Positions 8,846 to 17,932 of a stretch of 64,000 nucleotides of DNA are shown piece by piece. A model generated the notes under the pieces. The model had not been told where the DNA came from, ran no database searches, and was given only the letters and a program-made list of their open reading frames with translations. The DNA is taken from contig CAVXWW010000008.1 in the NCBI GenBank assembly GCA_963765545.1, positions 310,001 to 374,000 of the forward strand. Reading direction: 5' to 3'. A program made the position numbers and the translations under genes. The stretch is from JARRPM01 sp963765545. GTDB lineage: Bacteria > Pseudomonadota > Gammaproteobacteria > Pseudomonadales > Halieaceae. Positions within the stretch are counted from its first letter, which is position 1. Every line of letters begins with the position of its first letter.

Positions 8846-8874
8846 GCCAGCCGGTGGGAACCCACTCGGCTGGC
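8846..8874. terminator. Stem-loop between convergent crotonase gene and hppA
   Basis: GCCAGCCG-GTGGG at 8846-8858 pairs with CCCAC-(T)-CGGCTGGC at 8861-8874 across a 2-base loop with one bulged T. It lies between two convergent stop codons and could end transcription from both sides. There is no T-run after it, so a classic intrinsic terminator is uncertain. Confidence 0.4.
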
Positions 8875-8884
8875 CTGCAGGGAA

Positions 8885-10879
8885 CTACAGTAGCGGGGCG
8901 ATTACCAGGCTGACAATTGCCATCACGTTGATGAGGATATTCATCGACGGGCCGGAAGTGTCCTTGAAGGGGTCGCCGACAGTGTCGCCTACCACCACGG
9001 CGGCGTGGGTGTCGGAACCCTTGCCACCCAGGTTGCCTTTTTCAACATATTTCTTGGCGTTGTCCCAGGCACCACCGGCATTGGCCATCATCAGTGCCAT
9101 CAGGACGCAGCCCAGCAAAGCACCACCCAGCATGCCGCCTAAAGACGCCGCTCCCAGACCAAAGCCGACCAGCACCGGTGCCGCAACTGCAATCGCGCCC
9201 GGCAGGATCATCTTGCGCAGGGCCGCGGTGGTAGCGATATCAACACACTTGGCGGTGTCCGGGTCGGCGGTGCCTTCCAACAGGCCGGGTATTTCACGAA
9301 ACTGCCGGCGAATCTCATTAATCATATCGAACGCCGCTTCGCCAACCGCTGTCATGGTGATTGAGGCGATCAGGAAAGGAATGGTGCCACCTATGAACAT
9401 ACCCACCAGTACCACGGGGTTTGTTATCTCCAGCGAGAAGCCGGGGTTGTGTACCGAGACGGTTTCGACATACGCCGCGATGATAGCCAGTGCTGCCAGC
9501 GCTGCTGCGCCGATCGCGAATCCCTTGCCGATTGCAGCAGTGGTGTTACCGACCTCATCCAGGCCATCGGTAATGGCGCGGGTCTCTTTACCCATGCCCG
9601 CCATCTCGGCAATGCCACCCGCGTTGTCTGCAACCGGGCCGTAGGCGTCGATCGCCATGGTGATACCCACCGTGGCCAACATCCCGACAGCGGCGATACC
9701 GACACCGTACAGGCCCGCCAGCTCGGTAGACGCATAGATAATGCAGGACAGGAACAGGATGGGCAGTACCACTGACTCCATACCAACAGCGAGCCCGGTG
9801 ATCATGACCGTCGCAGGGCCGGTTTCTCCGGACTTGGCGATTTTGCGCACCGGGCCGCCGCCGGTGTAATACTCGGTAATCAGGCCTATGAGTACACCAC
9901 CCACCGCACCGCTGACTACAGCCCACCAAACATTGGAATCCAGGCCCATCGCCTCGATCATGAACCATGCCATAGCGGCGAAGATCACGGGCGCCAGCAG
10001 CGTGCCGGAGCGCAGGGCCGCTTCAGGCGCAGCATTGGATCGCATGCGCACAATAATAATCCCGCAGATAGAGGCCAGCAGGCCTATGCTCGCCAGGGCC
10101 AACGGCAGGAACATCATCCCCGAGCGAATTTCCAGGGCCATGGTGGATGCTATGGCGATACAGGCGATCATGGAGCCGCAGTACGACTCAAAAATATCGG
10201 ACCCCATACCGGCGATATCACCTACGTTATCGCCTACATTGTCAGCAATTACGCCGGGGTTGCGCGGGTCGTCCTCGGGAATGCCGGCCTCGATCTTGCC
10301 CACCAGGTCGGCGCCGACATCAGCGCTCTTGGTGAAGATGCCGCCACCTACCCGGGAGAACAGGGCGACAACTGATGCGCCCATACCAAAACCGTGTATG
10401 GCGTGGGCAGTGTGGGGGTCGCCCCCGAAGTACCAGTAGACTGTTCCCAGGCCGAGCAGACCCAGTGATGCGACACACAGGCCCATCACGGAACCGCCGT
10501 AAAATGCTATAGACAGGGCAAGTCCCTGGCCATGATTGTGGGCAGCCACGGCAGTGCGCACGTTGGCTTTGGTGGCGGCGTACATACCCAGGTATCCGGC
10601 GGACGCCGAAGACACAGCGCCGGCGACAAACGCGATAGCGGTATTCATGCCCAGCGGCGAGACAAAAATGGCTACCAGCAGTACCAGTGCAAACAGGAAG
10701 AGCATTTTGTACTCGCGGGCCATGAAGACCATCGCACCCAGGTGTATCTGCTCGCCGATTTTGAGCACCGCGCCATCGCCATGGTTGTGTCGGCTCATGA
10801 TGTGATAAATGATAAAAGCGACCCCAAGGCCGGCCAGGCCCAGGATGGGAGGTAGGGTGAAAAATTGGGTCATATCCAT
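8885..10879 (-). CDS. hppA: Membrane-bound ion-pumping pyrophosphatase, K+-dependent type
   Basis: This 664-residue polytopic protein (about 16 membrane helices) hydrolyses pyrophosphate and pumps H+ or Na+ across the inner membrane. It shows DVGADLVGKIEAGIPEDDPRNP, DNVGDNVGD and the C-terminal DTVGDPFKDTSGPS. In GNTTAAIGKGFAIG the residue that separates subclasses is Ala; K+-independent enzymes carry Lys there, so this one should need K+. The segment SDIFESYCGS carries a glutamate like the one tied to Na+ pumping in family members (from memory of the family). The gene stands alone, divergent from an esterase gene. Confidence 0.93.
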   Translation of the reverse strand: MDMTQFFTLPPILGLAGLGVAFIIYHIMSRHNHGDGAVLKIGEQIHLGAMVFMAREYKMLFLFALVLLVAIFVSPLGMNTAIAFVAGAVSSASAGYLGMYAATKANVRTAVAAHNHGQGLALSIAFYGGSVMGLCVASLGLLGLGTVYWYFGGDPHTAHAIHGFGMGASVVALFSRVGGGIFTKSADVGADLVGKIEAGIPEDDPRNPGVIADNVGDNVGDIAGMGSDIFESYCGSMIACIAIASTMALEIRSGMMFLPLALASIGLLASICGIIIVRMRSNAAPEAALRSGTLLAPVIFAAMAWFMIEAMGLDSNVWWAVVSGAVGGVLIGLITEYYTGGGPVRKIAKSGETGPATVMITGLAVGMESVVLPILFLSCIIYASTELAGLYGVGIAAVGMLATVGITMAIDAYGPVADNAGGIAEMAGMGKETRAITDGLDEVGNTTAAIGKGFAIGAAALAALAIIAAYVETVSVHNPGFSLEITNPVVLVGMFIGGTIPFLIASITMTAVGEAAFDMINEIRRQFREIPGLLEGTADPDTAKCVDIATTAALRKMILPGAIAVAAPVLVGFGLGAASLGGMLGGALLGCVLMALMMANAGGAWDNAKKYVEKGNLGGKGSDTHAAVVVGDTVGDPFKDTSGPSMNILINVMAIVSLVIAPLL

Positions 10880-11068
10880 AGTTTCTTTCCCTTATTTATT
10901 ATTACATTTGTCACAACATGCTACCTAAATAGGAGTGCGGGTGACAAGCGACAATGGCCACCGCAAAAGCCGCAAACACAGGTATACTGTGCGGCCCCGA
11001 TCGGGCACCAACCGTCCGGGGAGAGGTCGGCCGCCTTGAAACCGACCCGGCATATGTAGCAGCTGACA

Positions 11069-12133
11069 GTGGAGATTCTCTTGGCCTGGTTATTTGTTTT
11101 CCTGGTGGTGGTCGTTGCCGTCACCGTATTCCATCTGCGCGGGCCGGACCTGCGCCAGTTCGATTCCCCCCTGGGCCAGCGTTTTCCCGGCACCCCGGAG
11201 CCCAGTGACGAGCACGATGCCGTGGTGGCAGCCCTTGCGGTCAATACCGGCCCTATCCAGCGGGCTCCACGCCGAAAACGCCTGCCCCTGATCCGCGAGT
11301 ACATGGATAACATGGCCAATGGTCTTGATTTGGCGGCGACCATCACTCCTGTAGATGCCTGCGGCATACCGGCGGAGTGGGTTATAGCGCCAGGCGCAGA
11401 CCCGACTCGCAGGGTGCTGTATATCCACGGCGGGGCGTTCATGATGGGCAGCCCACTTAGCCATCGCAATATCACTAACCGATTCTCCGAAGTCAGTAAT
11501 GCAGCTGTGCTGGTCATTGACTACCGCCTGATGCCGGAACATCGCCGCATGGCCGGTATCGAGGATTGTCGCACTGCATACGTCTGGCTCATCGATAATG
11601 GCCCTGATGGCCCCGGATCGGCGAGTAAGGTTTTTGTTGCAGGGGACTCGGCGGGGGGGAACCTGACCCTGTCGCTGATCGCGTGGATACGGGACCAGGC
11701 GATTCGCCAGCCCGACGCCGCTGTTGCATTCTCGCCGACTACCGATGCTACCTTTGCCTCTCCGACAGTGCTGCGAAATATGGAGACCGATGCGATGCTT
11801 GGCCCCATGTTCAGGGACCTGGCAAAAATTCCCCGACCGTTTTTGTGGTGGTTCTCGTGGTTCCAGAGTCGAATCACTCCCCGCAGCCCCGTGGTATCGC
11901 CGCTGTTCGGTGATCTGTCCGGGCTGCCGCCCACTCTGGTGCAGGTCAGCGAAGCGGAAATTCTCTATGGTGATTCCGTGCGTTATGTCAATCGCGCCAT
12001 CGCAGCGGGCTCCAGTGCGCAGCTGCAGAGTTGGCCGCACATGGTACATGTCTGGCAAATGTTCTACCCGCAGCTGACCGAGGCTAGGGAGGCCTGGGAT
12101 GAGGTCGGCAAGTTTATAGCCCGGATCGATTGA
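11069..12133 (+). CDS. HSL-family alpha/beta hydrolase (esterase/lipase), membrane-anchored
   Basis: This 354-residue protein starts with one hydrophobic helix (about residues 3-21), probably a membrane anchor. A hormone-sensitive-lipase type catalytic domain follows: HGGA oxyanion hole (120-123), GDSAGG nucleophile elbow (Ser194), an acid in VSEAEILYGDS and a histidine in MVHVWQMF near the C-terminus. It probably hydrolyses carboxyl esters. The start is GTG 11069. It is followed after 23 bp by a second lipase-like gene in the same direction, so both may be cotranscribed. Confidence 0.85.
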   Translation: MEILLAWLFVFLVVVVAVTVFHLRGPDLRQFDSPLGQRFPGTPEPSDEHDAVVAALAVNTGPIQRAPRRKRLPLIREYMDNMANGLDLAATITPVDACGIPAEWVIAPGADPTRRVLYIHGGAFMMGSPLSHRNITNRFSEVSNAAVLVIDYRLMPEHRRMAGIEDCRTAYVWLIDNGPDGPGSASKVFVAGDSAGGNLTLSLIAWIRDQAIRQPDAAVAFSPTTDATFASPTVLRNMETDAMLGPMFRDLAKIPRPFLWWFSWFQSRITPRSPVVSPLFGDLSGLPPTLVQVSEAEILYGDSVRYVNRAIAAGSSAQLQSWPHMVHVWQMFYPQLTEAREAWDEVGKFIARID

Positions 12134-12156
12134 TTGGCTTCCCGGGATAGCTTTCG

Positions 12157-12999
12157 ATGAAACACGCCGAGGGTAAATTCGAGGGCGCCCGGGGGCTGTC
12201 GATCTATTACCAGTACTGGTTACCTGACAGCGCCCCGAAAGCCTTGATGCTTATCGTTCATGGCGCGGGCGAGCACAGCGCGCGTTACCTCGGTTTCGCC
12301 CGCTATTTCACCACCCAGGGTTACCTTGTTGCGGCGCTGGACCACCCGGGACATGGCAAGTCCGATGGTAGCTATGGCCATCTCGACCGGTTTGACGACT
12401 GTCTCGTCACCCTGTCCATCTTCCAGCGCAAATTAGCCGCGGAATTTCCGGACCTGCCCCGTATCCTGGTTGGCCACAGTATGGGTGGCCTGATCAGCAG
12501 CCTGCACCTGCTGGAACACCAGGACGCGTATACAGCCTGTGTGTTGTCCGGCCCGGCAATCCAGACCGAGATAGAGCCGGGTTATTTTGAGCTCTTGCTT
12601 ATCCGCTGCCTGTCAGTGGTGATGCCCCGCGCGGGGGTGTTGCAGCTGGATGCCGCGGGCGTCAGCCGCGACCCGGAGGTGGTGGCAGACTATGTCAGCG
12701 ATCCGCTGGTTAACCACGGTAAAATGAGTGCTCGCATGGTGGCAGAGTTGTTCGGGGGGATGCGGCAGATACAGGCCTCAGCCTCGCGCATATCCCTGCC
12801 CATGCTTCTGCTTCACGGTGAGGGTGACACCATGGCCGCGCCGGCCGGCTCGCGCTTTCTGCACGAACAGATCAGTTCTGCGGACAAGACCCTGGAGATT
12901 TTGCCCGGGCTGTTGCATGAGATCTTCAATGAGCCCGAGCGCGAGACAGTCTTCGCCAACATGTTGGCGTGGTGCGATGAACGCCTTCCGGCGCCCTGA
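12157..12999 (+). CDS. Monoacylglycerol-lipase-like alpha/beta hydrolase
   Basis: This 280-residue soluble hydrolase of the serine aminopeptidase S33/Hydrolase_4 type matches bacterial and human monoglyceride lipases in layout. It has HGAGEHSARY (35-44), DHPGHGKSDG (62-71), the nucleophile motif GHSMGG (106-111, Ser108), the LLHGEGDTM segment with the acid, and a histidine in LLHEIFNEPE. A glycerolipid or lysophospholipid substrate is inferred. It lies directly downstream of the HSL-family gene and convergent with the third hydrolase gene. Confidence 0.85.
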   Translation: MKHAEGKFEGARGLSIYYQYWLPDSAPKALMLIVHGAGEHSARYLGFARYFTTQGYLVAALDHPGHGKSDGSYGHLDRFDDCLVTLSIFQRKLAAEFPDLPRILVGHSMGGLISSLHLLEHQDAYTACVLSGPAIQTEIEPGYFELLLIRCLSVVMPRAGVLQLDAAGVSRDPEVVADYVSDPLVNHGKMSARMVAELFGGMRQIQASASRISLPMLLLHGEGDTMAAPAGSRFLHEQISSADKTLEILPGLLHEIFNEPERETVFANMLAWCDERLPAP

Positions 13000-13035
13000 A
13001 ATCCCCGCTTAGTGCGTGCACTATTCACGGTTTGG

Positions 13036-14292
13036 TCATTGGGCAGCGGTATGCGCCCTGTCTGCTCGCACCCATTCCAGAAACCGGTGCACGCCGTCAA
13101 TACTGTGCTCAGTGCGCAGTGAATGCATGATATCCCATGCGTGTTCTGCACCTGGCATCTCCACGTAGACCACGGGCTGTTTTGATACCTCCCGCAACTT
13201 GGTACTGAATACCCGTCCCTCGCTGACGGCGGCCAGGCTGTCGTGGGTGCCGTGCAGCACCATGAACGGTGGAGCGTCCGGGTGAATCTGGGCAACCGGT
13301 GAGGCCAGGTCCCACAGCGCCGGGTTGTCCTTGACCGATTCGTGCAGCACTTTCCCGGTGAGGAAGCGTTCGTAGATGCGGCGATTGGGGTGCTGGTCGT
13401 AGCGCACCAGGAAATCGTAAATGCCGTAGAAGGGCACACAGGCCTGTACCGATGTATCTGTGCCAGGGTTGTCCAGCTGAAGCTCTGGCCGGTTTGCTGT
13501 CAGGCCCATCAGCGCAGTCAGGTGACCGCCGGCGGAGCCTCCTGTGACCGCTACGAAATCCGGGTTCATACCATACTCGTGGCCGTGTTCGCGTATCCAG
13601 CACAGGGCGCGTTTGCAATCCTCCAGATGGGTGGGAAAACCCACGCTGGGGCTCAAGCGGTAATTAGCCGCGACGCAGATCCAGCCCTTGCTGGCCAGGT
13701 GGTGCATGAGGGGCTGTGCCTGGGAGCCCTTGTCACCTATCATCCAGGCGCCGCCGTGGATCTGTAACAGTACCGGGCAGCCCTGTTCCGGCAGTTGCGC
13801 CGGAAGGTAGATATCCAGTTGCTGGCGCACTCCCGCCGGGCCGTAGGGAATGTGTCTGATAACCTCGACGCCGGGCCGCCCTTTGGTCATGGGCCGGCGC
13901 CAATCCGAGAAGCGGACGGTGTCGCGCAGCAGGTGGCTGCTTTGAGGCAAGATATGATTGCGGTAGCCGCTTCCCAGGCCGGTCTGCAGTGCATTTTCAA
14001 CGGTGGGGCCAGCTTTGGTGCTCATCCAAATACTCCATACCAGGCCCGCCCAGGTTCCGATAAGCACCAGCATGGCAATGCTACCCAGGCTTGTTTCCAG
14101 TGCGCCGGCGCTGGCCAGGGTCCAGGCCATTACAATCTGCAGCGGCAGCCAAACCCATGCCAGCTCGGTCGCCACAAGTGCCGTACCGAATACTGCCCAG
14201 GGAACTGTGCGGCGTGGCACGGAGCGCGGGGTGAACACCGTCGCCATTGATACGAGGTTGAAAATAGCCAGCGCGGCCAGTAACCAGTCCAT
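13036..14292 (-). CDS. Membrane alpha/beta hydrolase (BD-FAE/carboxylesterase-like)
   Basis: This 418-residue protein has about three hydrophobic helices in residues 1-92, then a catalytic domain. The domain carries HGGAW (179-183), GGSAGGH (251-257, Ser253), the acid in HGTHDSLAA and the histidine in GAEHAWD. It belongs to the large BD-FAE/esterase group, whose members act on acyl esters. The membrane part suggests activity at the inner membrane. It is convergent with the monoacylglycerol-lipase-like gene and divergent from mnmG. The third hydrolase in a row implies a local lipid or ester function, but no substrate can be assigned. Confidence 0.8.
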   Translation of the reverse strand: MDWLLAALAIFNLVSMATVFTPRSVPRRTVPWAVFGTALVATELAWVWLPLQIVMAWTLASAGALETSLGSIAMLVLIGTWAGLVWSIWMSTKAGPTVENALQTGLGSGYRNHILPQSSHLLRDTVRFSDWRRPMTKGRPGVEVIRHIPYGPAGVRQQLDIYLPAQLPEQGCPVLLQIHGGAWMIGDKGSQAQPLMHHLASKGWICVAANYRLSPSVGFPTHLEDCKRALCWIREHGHEYGMNPDFVAVTGGSAGGHLTALMGLTANRPELQLDNPGTDTSVQACVPFYGIYDFLVRYDQHPNRRIYERFLTGKVLHESVKDNPALWDLASPVAQIHPDAPPFMVLHGTHDSLAAVSEGRVFSTKLREVSKQPVVYVEMPGAEHAWDIMHSLRTEHSIDGVHRFLEWVRADRAHTAAQ

Positions 14293-14424
14293 GTGTAAAA
14301 CTCCTGCAGCGATCTGTCTAAATAGTGGGTGTCGGCACGATGCGCCCGCTGATATGCGGCGTCACTGTACACAAGCCCCACGGGACTGTCTAAAACCGGG
14401 GCCTGCCCCGGCGGCGAACAAATT

Positions 14425-14453
14425 TTGAACAACCGGCCCCGGCCACGTATAAT
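14425..14453 (+). promoter_or_regulatory. Sigma-70 promoter of mnmG-rsmG-parAB
   Basis: TTGAAC (14425-14430), exactly 17 bp, then TATAAT (14448-14453). Transcription would start near 14460. That would put the TTG at 14463 almost at the 5' end of the message and favours GTG 14499 as the mnmG start. Confidence 0.7.
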
Positions 14454-14498
14454 CGCGCCCCCTTGACGAGAACGCCCTACCTGGCGAGGCCAGCACCC

Positions 14499-16424
14499 GT
14501 GGAGTACCCGCAGCAGTTTGACGTGATAGTAATCGGTGGCGGCCATGCCGGCACCGAAGCCTGCCTGGCCGCGGCGCGTATGGGTTGTCGCACACTGTTG
14601 CTCACCCACAGTGTCGATACCCTGGGCCAGATGTCCTGTAACCCGGCTATTGGTGGTATTGGCAAAAGCCACCTGGTGAAGGAGGTAGACGCCCTTGGCG
14701 GCGCGATGGCGCGTGCGACCGATAGGGCCGGCATCCAGTTCCGGGTACTCAATTCCCGCAAGGGGCCGGCGGTGCGCGCCACCCGGGCCCAGGCTGATAG
14801 GGTGTTATACAAGAACGCCATTCGCCAGATTCTCGAATCCCAGCCCAAGCTCTCGATATTTCAGCAGGCTGTCGATGACCTGTTGATTGAGCAGGGCAGG
14901 GTGGCCGGCGCGGTTACCCAGATGGGACTGACGTTCCGGGCCCCGCGGGTGGTATTGACCAGTGGCACCTTTCTGGGCGGCAAGATCCATATCGGCCTCG
15001 AAGCCAGTGCTGGCGGCCGCGCCGGGGATGCCCCCTCCATTGCCCTGGCCCAGCGGCTGCGTGAACTGCCATTCAGGGTTGAGCGCCTGAAAACCGGTAC
15101 GCCGCCGCGCATCGATGCCCGCAGTGTCGATTTCAGCGCACTGGATCAGCAGTGGGGCGACACCCCTGAGCCGGTGATGTCCTTCCTCGGCAATGTTGAG
15201 GAACACCCCGAGCAGCGTTGCTGCTGGGTGACCTATACCAACGAGACTACCCACGAAATTATTCGGAAGGGCCTTGACCGTTCGCCGCTGTTCTCAGGTG
15301 TAATTGAGGGCGTCGGGCCGCGCTACTGTCCCAGCATCGAGGACAAGATTCATCGCTTTGCGGATAAAAGCGCCCACCAGGTATTTATCGAGCCGGAGGG
15401 CCTGACCACCAGTGAGCTTTACCCCAACGGTATTTCTACCAGCCTGCCATTTGATATCCAGATAAACCTGGTGCGCTCCATCAAGGGCTTTGAGAACGCC
15501 CATATCACGCGGCCGGGTTACGCCATCGAGTACGACTTTTTCGATCCCCGTGATCTCAGCAGTTCGCTGGAAACCCGCGCCGTCCCGGGCCTGTATTTCG
15601 CCGGCCAGATCAATGGTACCACCGGCTATGAAGAGGCCGCAGCACAGGGCCTGTTGGCGGGGCTTAACGCCGCACTGGCGGTGCAGGGTCGCGAACCCTG
15701 GTGCCCGCGGCGCGATGAGGCGTATATCGGGGTGTTGGTCGATGACCTGATTACCATGGGGACCATAGAGCCTTACCGGATGTTTACCTCCCGGGCGGAA
15801 TACCGCCTGTTGCTGCGCGAGGATAACGCGGACCTGCGCCTGACTGAACGCGGCCGGAACCTGGGCCTGGTGGACGATGAGCGCTGGGCCCGCTTTGAGC
15901 GTAAGCGGGAGGGGATAGAGCGCGAGAACAGCCGCATGGCCGCAACCTGGATTCACCCGGGCACGCCGCAGGCGGATGCACTGGCCGGCAAACTGAAATC
16001 ACCCCTGGGCCACGAGTACTCGATGGCGGATTTGTTGAAGCGCCCTGAACTGGGTTACGCCGACATAGCCGGTCTCAAGGGCGAGGCGAGCAGTGACCAG
16101 CAGGTGGCGCAGCAGGTAGAGATCCAGGCCAAGTATGCCGGCTATATTGACCGGCAGCAGGAGGATATAGAGCGTCTGCGTCGCTATGAAAATACCCCGC
16201 TGCCTGCCGACCTGGATTTTGACGTGGTGGCCGGACTGTCCAACGAAGTGAAGCAGAAGCTGGCCGAGGTGAGGCCGGAAACCCTGGCCATGGCCGGACG
16301 TATCCCGGGGGTTACCCCGGCCGCTATTTCCCTGTTGCTGGTTTACCTGAAGCGGCGGGGCACGCTGCAAAGCAGCACGCCCGCAGCCCCCGCCGGGTTT
16401 GCCAGCCGGCACCAACAGGGCTGA
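14499..16424 (+). CDS. mnmG: tRNA uridine-5-carboxymethylaminomethyl synthesis enzyme MnmG (GidA)
   Basis: MnmG is the FAD- and NADH-using partner of MnmE. The 641-residue protein begins with the Rossmann motif DVIVIGGGHAGTEA. It also has QMSCNPAIGGIGKSHLV, RVLNSRKGPAVRATRAQ, the LKTGTPPRID loop and the GTTGYEEAAAQGL motif. The start is taken as GTG 14499, which gives the usual VEYPQQFDVIVIGGG beginning; an in-frame TTG at 14463 would add 12 residues not typical of the family. The next gene, rsmG, starts one base after its TGA. Here mnmG is separated from mnmE by about 9 kb. Confidence 0.95.
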   Translation: MEYPQQFDVIVIGGGHAGTEACLAAARMGCRTLLLTHSVDTLGQMSCNPAIGGIGKSHLVKEVDALGGAMARATDRAGIQFRVLNSRKGPAVRATRAQADRVLYKNAIRQILESQPKLSIFQQAVDDLLIEQGRVAGAVTQMGLTFRAPRVVLTSGTFLGGKIHIGLEASAGGRAGDAPSIALAQRLRELPFRVERLKTGTPPRIDARSVDFSALDQQWGDTPEPVMSFLGNVEEHPEQRCCWVTYTNETTHEIIRKGLDRSPLFSGVIEGVGPRYCPSIEDKIHRFADKSAHQVFIEPEGLTTSELYPNGISTSLPFDIQINLVRSIKGFENAHITRPGYAIEYDFFDPRDLSSSLETRAVPGLYFAGQINGTTGYEEAAAQGLLAGLNAALAVQGREPWCPRRDEAYIGVLVDDLITMGTIEPYRMFTSRAEYRLLLREDNADLRLTERGRNLGLVDDERWARFERKREGIERENSRMAATWIHPGTPQADALAGKLKSPLGHEYSMADLLKRPELGYADIAGLKGEASSDQQVAQQVEIQAKYAGYIDRQQEDIERLRRYENTPLPADLDFDVVAGLSNEVKQKLAEVRPETLAMAGRIPGVTPAAISLLLVYLKRRGTLQSSTPAAPAGFASRHQQG

Positions 16425-16425
16425 A

Positions 16426-17088
16426 TTGGACGCCCGTTTGCTTGACCAGCTGCAGCGCGGTTGTGCGGCCATGGAGCTGGAGGTAGGCCCCGACCAGCAG
16501 GAGTTACTGCTGGCTTATCTCGAGCTGTTACTCAAGTGGAACAGCGCCTACAACCTGACCGCAGTGCGAGAACCGGCGCAGATGGTGACCCGGCACTTGC
16601 TGGACAGCCTGGCAATAGCGCCTCACATTGGCCGGCAGAAAGAGGGCCGGGAGAATATAATTGATGTCGGAACCGGCGCCGGCTTACCCGGCATCCCAAT
16701 GGCTATCCTGTTTCCCGGAACACAGTTTTGCCTGCTGGACAGCAACGGCAAGAAGACCCGCTTTCTTTTTCAGGTGAAAACGGCACTGGGCTTGGATAAT
16801 ATGCGGGTACACCAGGCCCGCGTGGAATCCTTTCAGCCGCCCGAACTCTTTGATGCCGTTTTGTCCCGGGCGTTTGCCTCACTCGCGGACATGGTGGCCG
16901 GCTGTAAGCACCTGTTGGCACCAGGTGGCCGTTTTCTTGCGATGAAGGGGGCCTACCCGGCGCAGGAGCTGGCACTGCTCGAATCGGCATACGCAGTCAG
17001 TGATGTACGTACGCTGGTGATCCCGGGCCTGGATGAACGGCGGCACCTGGTGGAAATGATCATGCTAGACAACGGAGAGACCCGTTGA
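16426..17088 (+). CDS. rsmG: 16S rRNA (guanine527-N7)-methyltransferase RsmG (GidB)
   Basis: This 220-residue SAM-dependent methyltransferase modifies G527 of 16S rRNA. Motifs are KWNSAYNLTAVRE, RHLLDSLA, the SAM-binding IIDVGTGAGLPGIPMA and LDSNGKKTRF. The start is TTG 16426 with AGGG at 16417-16420. An alternative TTG at 16399 overlaps mnmG and has no ribosome-binding site. It sits between mnmG and parA in the conserved gid-par order. Confidence 0.93.
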   Translation: MDARLLDQLQRGCAAMELEVGPDQQELLLAYLELLLKWNSAYNLTAVREPAQMVTRHLLDSLAIAPHIGRQKEGRENIIDVGTGAGLPGIPMAILFPGTQFCLLDSNGKKTRFLFQVKTALGLDNMRVHQARVESFQPPELFDAVLSRAFASLADMVAGCKHLLAPGGRFLAMKGAYPAQELALLESAYAVSDVRTLVIPGLDERRHLVEMIMLDNGETR

Positions 17089-17112
17089 AACCGGTTACCG
17101 GGGGAACAGTTA

Positions 17113-17919
17113 GTGGCTAGGGTTATTGCAATTGCAAACCAGAAGGGAGGTGTTGGCAAAACAACGACCTGCATTAACCTGGCGGCCTCATTGGCTGCCA
17201 TGCGGCAGCGGATTCTGTTGGTGGATCTGGATCCCCAGGGCAATGCCACCATGGGTAGCGGCATCGACAAGTACGCCCTGGAGCACAGTATTTATGATGT
17301 GCTTGTACACCAGTTGCCGACATTGCAGGCGATACAGCACACGGGAGAGGCCGGTTTTGATGTGCTGCCGGCCAATGGTGACCTGACGGCGGCCGAGGTC
17401 GAGTTACTGGAGGTGGCACATAAAGAGCAACGTCTGCTGAGCGGCCTGGGCCAGGTGAGTGATCGCTATGACTATGTCCTGATTGATTGCCCCCCATCGC
17501 TCAACATGCTCACTCTCAACGCCATGGTGGCCGCGGACGGAGTCATAATCGCCATGCAGTGTGAGTATTTTGCTTTGGAGGGTCTCTCGGCGCTGATCGA
17601 TACAATTAACAGAGTGGCGGAAACGGTAAACCCCAGGCTGCAGATCGAGGGGATCCTGCGCACTATGTACGACCCGCGCAACAGCTTGACCAACGACGTG
17701 TCATCTCAGTTGCACAATCATTTTGGCGATCGGGTTTACCGCACGGTGGTGCCGCGTAATGTGCGCCTGGCGGAAGCGCCCAGTCATGGGGTGCCCGCCA
17801 TGTACTACGATAAGTACTCCCGTGGATCCAAGGCTTATATGGCCCTGGCGGGTGAAATCATCCGGCGCGAGGAAAAGCTCGCGCTGCAGGCGCGGGCCGG
17901 CGAGTTGGCGACGGAATAA
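17113..17919 (+). CDS. parA: Chromosome-partitioning ATPase ParA (Soj)
   Basis: This 268-residue ParA has the deviant Walker A KGGVGKTT (residues 11-18), the LLVDLDPQGNAT switch region and the YDYVLIDCPPSL Walker B. It lacks the N-terminal DNA-binding extension of plasmid ParA proteins. With ParB it moves origin-proximal DNA during segregation. The start is GTG 17113. parB follows after 13 bp. Confidence 0.95.
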   Translation: MARVIAIANQKGGVGKTTTCINLAASLAAMRQRILLVDLDPQGNATMGSGIDKYALEHSIYDVLVHQLPTLQAIQHTGEAGFDVLPANGDLTAAEVELLEVAHKEQRLLSGLGQVSDRYDYVLIDCPPSLNMLTLNAMVAADGVIIAMQCEYFALEGLSALIDTINRVAETVNPRLQIEGILRTMYDPRNSLTNDVSSQLHNHFGDRVYRTVVPRNVRLAEAPSHGVPAMYYDKYSRGSKAYMALAGEIIRREEKLALQARAGELATE

Positions 17920-17932
17920 ACGGAGAGCTGGA

